DNA of 64,000 nucleotides, from positions 1 through 64,000 of the forward strand of contig NZ_JAKREW010000030.1 of the NCBI RefSeq assembly GCF_022347545.1, given 5' to 3'. Below are positions 50,568-58,516 of the stretch, one piece after another. Under the pieces are notes generated by a model. The model did not search any database, had not been told where the DNA came from, and worked only from the letters and a program-made list of their open reading frames with translations. The position numbers were made by a program, and so were the translations under genes. Positions within the stretch are counted from its first letter, which is position 1. Each line of letters begins with the position of its first letter. Source of the stretch: Terribium retamae. Its GTDB lineage: Bacteria > Pseudomonadota > Alphaproteobacteria > Rhizobiales > Rhizobiaceae.

Positions 50568-50831
50568 ATGACGACTATCGACTTCCTCGACGAAGCTCCC
50601 TGCGGCCCCGCCCTTACCGAATATGACCGGCAACACGTCAAGCTTTACATGCGGCTGCTCGACGCCGAGGCGGACGGCGCCGAATGGCAGGAAGCGGTCG
50701 AAGTCCTTTTTGGAATTTGCGCCAGGACCGAACCGGAGCGCGCCCGCCGCGTTCATGACAGCCATCTGGCTCGCGCCCACTGGATGACTGAGCATGGCTA
50801 TCGGCAATTGCGCCGCGGCCTGCCGCACTGA
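50568..50831 (+). CDS. DUF2285-domain protein
   Basis: An 87-residue protein. TEYDRQHVKLYMRLLDAEADGAEW followed by RVHDSHLARAHWMTEHGYRQL is the DUF2285 pattern found in ICE and plasmid genes upstream of alpA/repA. It is thought to be a DNA-related or regulatory helper; no activity is known to me. It stands 100 bp after the XRE gene on the same strand. Confidence 0.82.
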   Translation: MTTIDFLDEAPCGPALTEYDRQHVKLYMRLLDAEADGAEWQEAVEVLFGICARTEPERARRVHDSHLARAHWMTEHGYRQLRRGLPH

Positions 50832-50945
50832 AGTCAGGCGTTGTCGTCGCGACAACACCTGTTGTCATCGATCAGACTTCACAAGCTATTGAGCTTTCGG
50901 AATCAATGCTCGTCTGACGTGTACTCAGTCACGGGGGAGACGCCA

Positions 50946-51717
50946 ATGCTGCCCGATGCGAGAGAATGGCAGACATCATCAACGTATGACTTCATGGATG
51001 AGATCGGCGTCGACGATCTGGCATGGGAATGCTTGCGCCGCAACAGGGATTACCAGAAGGATTTCGCCGGTACTTTGGCGCGTGGACCGGCGGGCTCCGA
51101 CAAGTCCGAAACGATAGGGCATCGGTGGGGTCTGCGATTTCGCCGCCCGGCCAAGCCTGAGCGCGCTCGATCAGCCTGTATTCTGGACGCCTGAGGCCGA
51201 TACCAGCATCCTGCATATCGGACCGGCTCCGGACCTGACGCTGACCGATCCTCGCTTCCTGGCGGATATTCGTTCCATCCATCAGCAGGCCGCAATCGAA
51301 GGCCTGCACATTGCTTGTTTCACCGAGAGCGGCCGTGTCCGTCTGATCGCGCTCCCCGACCTGCGGCCGGACGACCCGATTGGCGCTTTCGTGCCGCTCG
51401 ATGCCCATGGTCTCGACCGCATCCAGGCCTTTACGCGCCTGTGGCGCAGCCTCCACGGACTCTCTGTTCCGTCTGATACCCGTATGACGGTGCAGCAGCG
51501 TCGTCGTCTCAAAAATATGCTCCGCGCCGTCGATGGCCGCATGAATGGCGCCGACTATCGCGAGATTGCCAAAGTCATCTTCGGCGTTGAGCGGGTCGCA
51601 CACGATCCCTGGAAAACATCAGCACTGCGCGATGCTGTTCTTGATCTGGTCAAGGATGGCTTCGCCATGATCGACGGCGGTTATCGCAAGCTCCTGCGCC
51701 ATCGCCGCCGTTCCTAG
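50946..51717 (+). pseudogene. DUF6499/DUF2285 two-domain protein, frameshifted
   Basis: The first frame (GGGGAG ribosome site, MLPDAREWQTSSTYDFMDEI) gives the DUF6499 N-terminus through RWGLRFRRPAKPERA. At about 51165-51175 the match moves to another frame: ALDQPVFWTPEADTS, then IRSIHQQAAIEGLHIACF and the DUF2285 C-terminus RMTVQQRRRLKNMLRAVDGR and GGYRKLLRHRRRS. Full length would be about 255 residues. Either the gene is broken by one indel or the sequence has an error there. The later part has its own ATG at 51391 but lacks a ribosome site. Confidence 0.8.
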
Positions 51718-51732
51718 CCTTTTCCACGATCA

Positions 51733-51773
51733 GGGGGGTGCGATTTTAGCCTCCTAAAATTCGCACTCCCCCC
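51733..51773. repeat. Long hairpin before the AlpA-like gene
   Basis: GGGGGGTGCGATTTTAG (51733-51749) and CTAAAATTCGCACTCCCCCC (51754-51773) pair along nearly all of their length with a 4-nt loop and small bulges. It lies 16 bp after the frameshifted gene. It could be a terminator, or a structural site for replication ahead of alpA-repA-parA. Confidence 0.7.
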
Positions 51774-51852
51774 AACCAATTCTTCTTCGCCATCGTGGCC
51801 CTCGTCCACCGCTGAACACCAGCGGTTTCAGAGAACCCCCACGGAGGCCACC

Positions 51853-52134
51853 ATGAGAGCCGATCTCGCTACCCTGCCGCCGCGCTTCCTGCGCACCAAG
51901 GAAGCGGCCGAATTCCTCAGCCTGTCAGCACGTACCCTCGAAAAGCACCGCACCTACGGAACCGGTCCCGCCTATCGCAAGCTCGGCGGCCGTGTCGTCT
52001 ACGCCGTTGACGAACTGCAAGCCTGGGCCGGACGCGGCGCCGTTACCTCAACGTCGGATCCGCGGGGCAGCGTCCTGCCGGCCAAGCGGCACGAAGCCAT
52101 GCCGGCAGTCCATGCCGGCCGCCACGCCCGCTGA
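51853..52134 (+). CDS. AlpA/MerR-like helix-turn-helix protein
   Basis: A 93-residue protein with GGAGG before the ATG. FLRTKEAAEFLSLSARTLEKHRTYGTGPAYRKLGGRVVYAVDELQAWA is the excisionase/AlpA-type helix-turn-helix (HTH_17). In ICEs this gene lies just before repA and is thought to regulate it or act as an excision factor. The C-terminal ~30 residues are not conserved and overlap the start region of repA. Confidence 0.88.
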   Translation: MRADLATLPPRFLRTKEAAEFLSLSARTLEKHRTYGTGPAYRKLGGRVVYAVDELQAWAGRGAVTSTSDPRGSVLPAKRHEAMPAVHAGRHAR

Positions 52135-52153
52135 ACCTCCCGGCTCCCCCACA

Positions 52154-53332
52154 ATGACGGCGCGGCATCGCCCATCCCCGGAGCGCGGACAGCTCGATCT
52201 GTTCTACGCGCTCCCAGGCGACTTCGCGCCAAGAGACGCGCAGGATCTCATGGCCTATCCGTTCTTTTCCCTCTCCAAGAGCCACCGCACCGCCCCGATC
52301 GATTTCGTGGCCGGCGACATCTCGATCCGTGTCGAGGCCGTACCCGATCATGGCATGGCCACGATCTGGGACGCCGACATCCTGATCTGGGCCGCCAGTC
52401 AGATCGTCGAAGCACGCGACAAGGGTCTGCGCACCTCGCGCCTGATGGCCGCCACCCCTTACGAAATCCTGAAGTTCATCGGACGCGGTACGAGCTTGCG
52501 CGACTACCAACGGCTCAAGGCCGCTCTCGATCGCCTTCAATCCACGACCGTCTCGACGACGATCCGCCAGCCCGCTGAAGGACGTCGTCACCGCTTCTCG
52601 TGGATCAACGAGTGGAAGGAGCGAACGGACCGCAACGGCAAGTCGGACGGAATCGAATTGATCGTACCCGACTGGTTCTACCGGGCAGTCCTCGATGATG
52701 CGCTGGTGCTCACCATCGATCGGACCTATTTCGAGCTGACGGGCGGTCTTGAGCGCTGGCTCTACCGGATCGTGCGCAAGCATGGCGGCCGCCAGCGCAA
52801 GGGGTGGCGTTTCGACTTTCGTCACCTTCACCAGAAATCCGGCAGCCTGTCGCCATTCAAGCGCTTCGCTTTCGAGCTCCGCGACATCATCCGGCGCCAG
52901 CCTTTGCCCGGCTACGCTCTGTTACTTGAGGTCGAACTTGGTGGCCGGACGCTGCTTGCCTTTGAGCCGTCTCCGCCCTGTGGACAGGCTGTGGATTCGT
53001 TCGTGCCATCCGGAACCCGCCGACGCGTGCTATCCGGAACCGGCCCCTCGTGCCAACGGGAACCCAAACAGGGTATACGCTCCGGAAATAAAAGACGAAA
53101 TCGCGCCCTTAACTTAGAGTCTAACAAACAGTCTAACCTTGAAGAGCGCGCGCGCGATGTGGAAAACAACGACAACAACAACATCCAAGACGGGTCAGAA
53201 AACGCCGAAAGATCATCACGCTCCGGAAGCAATACACCCGTTACGTCTTTCCGTAAATCCGCTTTTACGGCCTCCTCTTCTTGTGAACCTCCGCAACTCT
53301 CCTTCGGCGGTAAGCCGGGAGGCGCGGAATGA
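52154..53332 (+). CDS. repA: Replication initiator protein A (RepA-like)
   Basis: A 392-residue initiator. I take the ATG at 52154 (M-T-A-R-H-R-P-S-P-E-R-G); an in-frame ATG at 52112 is also possible. GQLDLFYALPGDFAPRDAQDLMAYPFFSLSK is the classic start, with ISIRVEAVPDHGMATIWDADILIWAASQI, GRGTSLRDYQRLKAALDRLQSTTV and FELTGGLERWLYRIVRKHGG following. The last ~100 residues are low in complexity. It should start replication of the excised ICE. Its stop overlaps the parA start. Confidence 0.9.
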   Translation: MTARHRPSPERGQLDLFYALPGDFAPRDAQDLMAYPFFSLSKSHRTAPIDFVAGDISIRVEAVPDHGMATIWDADILIWAASQIVEARDKGLRTSRLMAATPYEILKFIGRGTSLRDYQRLKAALDRLQSTTVSTTIRQPAEGRRHRFSWINEWKERTDRNGKSDGIELIVPDWFYRAVLDDALVLTIDRTYFELTGGLERWLYRIVRKHGGRQRKGWRFDFRHLHQKSGSLSPFKRFAFELRDIIRRQPLPGYALLLEVELGGRTLLAFEPSPPCGQAVDSFVPSGTRRRVLSGTGPSCQREPKQGIRSGNKRRNRALNLESNKQSNLEERARDVENNDNNNIQDGSENAERSSRSGSNTPVTSFRKSAFTASSSCEPPQLSFGGKPGGAE

Positions 53333-53967
53333 TCGTCGCGCTCCTCAATCAAAAAGGTGGCGTCGGCAAGACGACACTGGCGCTGCATCTCGCCGGTCAA
53401 TGGGCGGCTGAAGGCAGGCGCGTCACCCTGATCGACGCCGACCCGCAAGGCTCGGCTCTCGACTGGTCCCAGCAGCGCAGCCGCGAGGCTCTGCCACGCC
53501 TGTTCGGCGTCGTCGGTCTGGCGCGGGACACGCTGCACCGTGAAGCGCCGGAACTTACTCGTGACGCCGATCACGTCGTCATCGACGGGCCGCCGCGTGT
53601 CGCCGGCCTGATGCGCTCGGCGTTGCTTGCCGCCGATGTCGTCCTGATTCCGGTGCAGCCATCACCCCTCGATGGCTGGGCATCGGCCGAGATGCTGGCG
53701 CTGCTTGCCGAGGCGTGCATCTACCGCCCGCAGCTCATCGCCCGCTTCGTGCTCAATCGTTGTGGCGCGCGCACGGTGATCGCCCGCGTGACGGCTGAGA
53801 CGCTCGTCGACCACGATCCGCCTTTGCTGCCGGCGACCATCGGCCAGCGCGTTGCCTTCGCGGACACGGCGCAGTCCGGCCGCCTGGTGTTCGAAGCCGA
53901 TCACGACAGCATGGCCGCCCGCGAGATCGCCGCCTTCGCGGCGGACGTCGGGAGACTGGCGCCATGA
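53329..53967 (+). CDS. parA: ParA-family partition ATPase
   Basis: A 212-residue ParA/MinD ATPase. The deviant Walker A is LNQKGGVGKTTLALHLA, with LIDADPQGSALDWSQQR (A') and HVVIDGPPR (Walker B). It is coupled to repA by ATGA and overlaps the next gene. It should use ATP to keep or segregate the circular form of the element. Confidence 0.93.
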   Translation: MIVALLNQKGGVGKTTLALHLAGQWAAEGRRVTLIDADPQGSALDWSQQRSREALPRLFGVVGLARDTLHREAPELTRDADHVVIDGPPRVAGLMRSALLAADVVLIPVQPSPLDGWASAEMLALLAEACIYRPQLIARFVLNRCGARTVIARVTAETLVDHDPPLLPATIGQRVAFADTAQSGRLVFEADHDSMAAREIAAFAADVGRLAP

Positions 53968-54218
53968 GCAAAACCACGTCACGGCGCGGCTTTGTCGCTC
54001 GTCCCACAGATCCCGACGGATGGATCAAGGCTGCTGATCAGCCGCCGTCTGGCCCGTCATCCGGCGTCGGCTTCACCGCCCGGCTGACCATCGACGTCAC
54101 GCCGGACCTGCGCGGCCGCATCAAGATCACCGCCTTCCAGCGCGGCGTCACCGTCGCCGACATGCTGCGCGAACTGCTCGCGCGCGAATTCCCCCCGCCA
54201 CCAGGAGACCCGTCATGA
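53964..54218 (+). CDS. Ribbon-helix-helix partner of ParA
   Basis: An 84-residue protein starting inside the end of parA. The C-terminal half, FTARLTIDVTPDLRGRIKITAFQRGVTVADMLRELLARE, has the strand-helix-helix form of ParG/CopG proteins; the N-terminus is basic and flexible. Its place suggests the centromere-binding partner of ParA. It overlaps the DUF2840 gene by 4 bp. Confidence 0.78.
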   Translation: MSKTTSRRGFVARPTDPDGWIKAADQPPSGPSSGVGFTARLTIDVTPDLRGRIKITAFQRGVTVADMLRELLAREFPPPPGDPS

Positions 54219-54736
54219 CCGGCATCGCGGCACCCCGCATGCGCGGCGGCCCGATGCCGTCGCCCGCTCCATCCGACCGTCTCACCCATGTCGAGCTGAC
54301 CTGGGTGGAAAAGCAGATCGAATACTGGATCAGGTTCGGCCGGCACGCGCAGGAAACGATCCTCGACTGTCGTCGGCGCGTGCTTTCCTTCCGGCCCGAC
54401 ACGATCTTCGCCTTCGTCCGCTGGGCCTCCAACGACTTTGGCACGATCATCTCACGCATCGATATCGTGCGCGCCGTCGAGCCCGGTCAACCCTATCAGA
54501 CGCTGCCCTTCGTGCGTCCCGGCGGCGACATCCTGCTCAAGATCGAGAGCTGGCCCAAGGTCGAGCGCGTCCTCCAGCTCGCCGACGCCATCGAGGCGCT
54601 GAAGCTCGATCCAGCCGACGCAGCGCCCGACTACTGGCGCCATGTTCACAACCGGCTGACCGCCGGCCACGAGCCGCGCACCTACACGCGCGACCAGCAT
54701 CAGGCGTGGCTCAAGCGCCGGAGGATCGCACCATGA
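54215..54736 (+). CDS. DUF2840-domain protein
   Basis: A 173-residue protein. LTHVELTWVEKQIEYWIRFGRHAQETILDCRRRVLSFRPDTIFAFVRWASNDFGT is the DUF2840 pattern, always found between the par genes and traF in this ICE type. Function unknown. An internal start (M-P-S-P-A-P-S-D) is possible. It overlaps both neighbours by 4 bp. Confidence 0.88.
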   Translation: MTGIAAPRMRGGPMPSPAPSDRLTHVELTWVEKQIEYWIRFGRHAQETILDCRRRVLSFRPDTIFAFVRWASNDFGTIISRIDIVRAVEPGQPYQTLPFVRPGGDILLKIESWPKVERVLQLADAIEALKLDPADAAPDYWRHVHNRLTAGHEPRTYTRDQHQAWLKRRRIAP

Positions 54737-55278
54737 CCGACCTTAAATGGGTGATGGCGACCTTCGTGGCGACCAGCGCCATCGCGGTTTCAACGTGGAT
54801 CGACGCGCCGACCAAACTCATCTGGAACGCCTCGGCCAGCACGCCGATCGGCTTCTACGCGATCGAGCCAACCGGCCGCCTGGAGGTCACCGATCTGGTC
54901 GCGGTCGATGCTCCCGAACCGATCGCCAGCTTCCTTGCCGTGGGCGGATACCTGCCACGCGACACGCCGCTCCTGAAGCGCGTGCTCGGCCTTCCTGGAC
55001 AGACCGTCTGCCGTGCCGGCGTCCTCATCACTGTCGACGGCGTGGAAATGGGAACAGCGCTTGAGCGCGACCGCTTTGGCCGCCCGCTGCCTGACTGGCA
55101 GGGCTGCCGCATCGTCGCCGAGGGCGAAATCTTCCTGATGAACTGGGACGTGCCCGACAGTCTCGACGGGCGCTACTTCGGTCCGATCCCGGCCAGTTCG
55201 GTCATCGGCCGCGCGGTTCCCTTGTGGACCGACGAGGACGGCGAAGGCCGCTTCGAATGGCGGGCGGCAACGCGGTGA
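54733..55278 (+). CDS. traF: Conjugal transfer S26 peptidase TraF
   Basis: A 181-residue membrane peptidase. An N-terminal membrane segment (VMATFVATSAIAVSTWI) is followed by NASASTPIGFYAIEP with the catalytic Ser, and LLKRVLGLPGQTV with the catalytic Lys. EIFLMNWDVPDSLDGRYFGPIPASSVIGRAVPLW closes the S26 fold. It matures the pilin of the mating pore. The ATG at 54733 overlaps the DUF2840 stop. Confidence 0.93.
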   Translation: MTDLKWVMATFVATSAIAVSTWIDAPTKLIWNASASTPIGFYAIEPTGRLEVTDLVAVDAPEPIASFLAVGGYLPRDTPLLKRVLGLPGQTVCRAGVLITVDGVEMGTALERDRFGRPLPDWQGCRIVAEGEIFLMNWDVPDSLDGRYFGPIPASSVIGRAVPLWTDEDGEGRFEWRAATR

Positions 55279-55346
55279 ACGCGCTGCCTTCACCGGCCCC
55301 ACTGCTCGCCACATCCCCCTCCACCGCAAACTGAAAGGAACCCACT

Positions 55347-55685
55347 ATGCCCCAGATCGGCGAATTCACCCGCGAGGAAACCGGCTTCACCGGGCGCATC
55401 CAAACGCTCGCACTCGCATGCGAACTCAGCATTGTTCCCGTCGAACCCTCGGACGCAGAGAAAGCACCGAACTATCGTGTCCATCTCGGCTCGGATGACA
55501 ATGGCCCGGAGATCGGCGCGGCCTGGACCGAGTCCAGCGAGAAGGCCGGCGAGTATCTGTCGCTGCTGATCGACGATCCCACGTTCGCGCAGCCGGTCCG
55601 CGCGCGCCTGTTCCAGAACGGCGCGGATGCGAGCTCATGGTCACTGCACTGGAGCCGTCCTCAGAAGCGCGGTGAACGGGAATAG
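55347..55685 (+). CDS. DUF736-family protein
   Basis: A 112-residue protein with GAAAGGA upstream. PQIGEFTREETGFTGRIQTL and YRVHLGSDDNGPEIGAAWTESSEKAGEYLSLLIDDPTF are diagnostic of DUF736, a small ICE/plasmid protein of unknown function located between traF and the transglycosylase gene. Confidence 0.92.
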   Translation: MPQIGEFTREETGFTGRIQTLALACELSIVPVEPSDAEKAPNYRVHLGSDDNGPEIGAAWTESSEKAGEYLSLLIDDPTFAQPVRARLFQNGADASSWSLHWSRPQKRGERE

Positions 55686-55688
55686 ATA

Positions 55689-56471
55689 ATGCGGATCGCT
55701 CACACGAACCCCGCATCGCCGATGTCAGCCGGGCGGCCCAGCGCTGCCCGGCGCATCATCCTCTTTCTCCTTTCCGGCCTGACCTTCGTCGCTCCGCCGC
55801 TCGCCGTTCAGGCGCAGAGCGCGCCATCGGCCGAGCAATCGTCGCGCGATCCCTATGCCGCCTTCGTGACGGAAGCCTCGCAACGCTTCGGCATTCCCGC
55901 GCACTGGATCAGGGCAGTTCGGCGTGTCGAAAGCGCCGACGACGTGCGGGCCGTGTCGTCGGCGGGCGCCATGGGCCTGATGCAGGTCATGCCGGGCACC
56001 TGGGCGGAACTGCGCGTCCGCTACGGTCTCGGCCGCGATCCCTACGATCCCCGCGACAACATCCTCGCAGGCACCGCCTATTTGCGCGAGATGCTCGACC
56101 GCTACGGTTCGCTGGGCTTCCTTGCGGCCTACAATGCCGGTCCCGAACGCTACGAGGAATATCTCGCGGGCCGTCCCCTCCCGACCGAAACCCGCGCCTA
56201 TGTCGCCACGCTCGCGCCGATGATCGGCGTCGGAGGAATTGCCCCTGTCGCGCCGGGAAACATCGCCGCCGCTGCCGCCGGTCCGCATGCATGGCGTCGC
56301 GCACCGCTCTTCGTCTCGCCTTCCGCGCGCAGTCTGGATGCCAATCAAGCGACATCCAAACAGCAATCCGGCGACATTTCGGCGGCACCTTCGGCAGGTC
56401 GTGAACCAGCCATTGCACCACAATCAGGCGGCCTGTTCGTCGCCCGTTCCGGTGGGGGAGAACGGCCATGA
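55689..56471 (+). CDS. Lytic transglycosylase (VirB1-like)
   Basis: A 260-residue secreted enzyme. A signal peptide (IILFLLSGLTFVAPPLAVQA) leads into an SLT domain: FGIPAHWIRAVRRVESADDVRAVSSAGAMGLMQVMPGTWAEL with catalytic Glu in RRVESAD, then DPRDNILAGTAYLREMLDRYGSLGFLAAYNAGPERY. It locally opens peptidoglycan for the transfer apparatus. The tail is Ala/Pro/Ser-rich and disordered. Confidence 0.93.
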   Translation: MRIAHTNPASPMSAGRPSAARRIILFLLSGLTFVAPPLAVQAQSAPSAEQSSRDPYAAFVTEASQRFGIPAHWIRAVRRVESADDVRAVSSAGAMGLMQVMPGTWAELRVRYGLGRDPYDPRDNILAGTAYLREMLDRYGSLGFLAAYNAGPERYEEYLAGRPLPTETRAYVATLAPMIGVGGIAPVAPGNIAAAAAGPHAWRRAPLFVSPSARSLDANQATSKQQSGDISAAPSAGREPAIAPQSGGLFVARSGGGERP

Positions 56472-56725
56472 GGGGCTTCGCACAATGGCGCGGCGTGGCG
56501 TGGTCTGGAGAGGGCTGTGCGGGATGGAGGGGGGAGCGGGGAGCAACGACAGCAGGACGGCCAGATAAAAGGACCTCGCCAGATTCGCTCAAACCATTGA
56601 CATGGCTTGGCTTTTGGCGTGCCGGTCGGTCGAGTCGCGTGCCGCTTTTTCTGATTTGTTTCGCGTTTTCAACGCTGTTTTCGGCACTGTGCCCGCTTGC
56701 CCTCTCTGAGGGGGCCTTCCCATGA
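56468..56725 (+). CDS. Small hypothetical protein bridging transglycosylase and relaxase
   Basis: An 85-residue frame that overlaps the previous stop by ATGA and the next start by ATGA. The first ~50 residues are basic; SRVPLFLICFAFSTLFSALCPLALSEG is a possible membrane segment. I recognise no family. The double 4-bp overlap is the main support. It might be a coupling frame without a stable product. Confidence 0.45.
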   Translation: MRGFAQWRGVAWSGEGCAGWRGERGATTAGRPDKRTSPDSLKPLTWLGFWRAGRSSRVPLFLICFAFSTLFSALCPLALSEGAFP

Positions 56726-58485
56726 GCGAGGGCGACAGCGAGTTCCGCGTCCGGCCTGGACGCATCAAATCCACCCGCGCCGGCAAGCCGAAGAGCTTCA
56801 TCAACCAGGTGCTGCGGGCCGCAAAGAAGGCAGGCCACAGCTCAGGCGAGGTGCGAACAGCCAAGCGCGGGGCCAGCCGCGGTCTCTCGACCTTCGGCCG
56901 TGGACGAACCAGCTTCAGCCGCTCGCGCATCTTCAGCGCATCGCGCCGCGTCGTGGTGAAGGCGCGCGTCGTCCGCCACCAGGGCAAGTCGTTCCGCTCG
57001 GCGCCGCTCTCGGCCCATCTCGCCTACCTCAAACGCGAGGGCGTCAGCCGGGATGGGGAGAAGGGCGTGATGTTCGACGCGACGAACGAGCGCGCCGATG
57101 ATCTTGCCTTCTCCGATCGCTGCAAGGATGACCGGCATCACTTCCGCTTCATCGTCTCGCCCGAGGATTCCGGCGAGATGACCGACCTGCGCGAATTCAC
57201 CCGCGACCTCGCCAGCCAGATGGAATCCGATCTCGGCACCAAGCTCGACTGGGTCGCCGTCGATCACTGGAACACCGACAATCCCCATGTGCATCTCTTG
57301 GTGCGCGGCGTCGATCAGACCGGCGCCGATCTTGTGATCTCGCGCGATTATATCAGCCGCGGCCTGCGCTCGCGCGCCGAGGATCTGGTCTCGCTCGAAC
57401 TCGGTCCCAAGCCCGAACACGAAATCCGCAACGCGCTGGAAAAGGAAGTCACCGCCGAACGCTGGACGCGGCTCGATGTCGAGATCCGCATCGCCGCCGA
57501 CGAGACCGGCTTCATCGATCTGCGGCCGGAGGCATCCGGCAAGTCCGATCCATCGCTGCGCCGCCTGATGGTCGGCAGGCTCCAGCATCTGGAGAAAATG
57601 GGCCTCGCCGCTCAAGGCGCTCCCGGCGAGTGGACAGTCGGGCTGGAGGCCGAACGAACCCTGCGCGATCTCGGCATGCGCGGCGACATCATCAAGACCA
57701 TGCACCGCGCCTTCACCGAGCGCGGACAGGATCGCGGCTTTAGCGACTATGCGATCGACAGCGCCAGCGCCGGCTCTCCGATCATCGGCCGCCTCGTCGA
57801 TCGCGGCCTGCATGATGAGCTGACCGGCGAAGCTTACGCCGTGATCGACGGCACGGATGGCCGCGCCCATCATGTCCGTTTCCGCGGCATCGAAGCCTTC
57901 GAGCATTCCCCGCCCATCGGCGGCATCGTCGAGGTGCGCCGCTTCGGCGGCCCGGACGATCCCCGCCCGACACTGGCGCTCGCCAACCGATCAGACTTCG
58001 ATCTCAACCGGCAGATCACGGCGCCGGGCGCGACCTGGCTCGATCATCGTCTGGTCGAGCGCGAGGCGATGCCCATGTCCATGGGCGGCTTCGGCGCGGA
58101 GGTGCGCGACGCCATGAAGGCGCGCGCCGAACATCTGGCCGAGGAAGGTCTGGCGCGGCGGCAGGGTCAACGCATCATCTTGCAGCGCGACCTCCTCAAC
58201 ACGCTCCGCCAGCGTGAGCTCGACAGCGTCGGCGCAAAGCTCCAGGCGGAGGCCGGCCTGCCGTTCCAGAAGGCGCAGGCAGGCGAGCATGTCGCCGGCG
58301 TCTATCGCCAGCGCGTGGCGCTCACCTCTGGCCGCTTCGCCATGATCGACAACGGATTGGGCTTCCAGCTCGTGCCCTGGACCCCGCCGCTCGAAAAGAA
58401 ACTCGGCCAGCACATCGCCGGCGTCGCCAAGTCCGGCGGCGGCATCGAATGGAGCCTCGGCCGTCAGCGGGGGCTCGGCCTGTGA
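56722..58485 (+). CDS. DUF3363 relaxase/mobilisation protein (VirD2-like)
   Basis: A 587-residue MOB-type relaxase. The N-terminus is basic. A tyrosine candidate lies in SAHLAYLKREGVSRDGEKG; the metal motif is WVAVDHWNTDNPHVHLLVRGVD (HxDx...HxH). DUF3363 features follow: FIDLRPEASGKSDPSLRRLMVGRLQHLEKMGLA and the C-terminal RFAMIDNGLGFQLVPWTP and SLGRQRGLGL. It should nick oriT and lead the strand to the coupling protein. It is full length. Confidence 0.93.
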   Translation: MSEGDSEFRVRPGRIKSTRAGKPKSFINQVLRAAKKAGHSSGEVRTAKRGASRGLSTFGRGRTSFSRSRIFSASRRVVVKARVVRHQGKSFRSAPLSAHLAYLKREGVSRDGEKGVMFDATNERADDLAFSDRCKDDRHHFRFIVSPEDSGEMTDLREFTRDLASQMESDLGTKLDWVAVDHWNTDNPHVHLLVRGVDQTGADLVISRDYISRGLRSRAEDLVSLELGPKPEHEIRNALEKEVTAERWTRLDVEIRIAADETGFIDLRPEASGKSDPSLRRLMVGRLQHLEKMGLAAQGAPGEWTVGLEAERTLRDLGMRGDIIKTMHRAFTERGQDRGFSDYAIDSASAGSPIIGRLVDRGLHDELTGEAYAVIDGTDGRAHHVRFRGIEAFEHSPPIGGIVEVRRFGGPDDPRPTLALANRSDFDLNRQITAPGATWLDHRLVEREAMPMSMGGFGAEVRDAMKARAEHLAEEGLARRQGQRIILQRDLLNTLRQRELDSVGAKLQAEAGLPFQKAQAGEHVAGVYRQRVALTSGRFAMIDNGLGFQLVPWTPPLEKKLGQHIAGVAKSGGGIEWSLGRQRGLGL

Positions 58486-58516
58486 CCACCACAATCCACA
58501 AGAAAGGACCCGTCTG

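Noticed and set aside
56842..57906. 354-codon open frame on the minus strand
   Set aside because: It lies wholly antisense to the DUF3363 relaxase, has no family motif, and is explained by high-GC codon use of the real gene.
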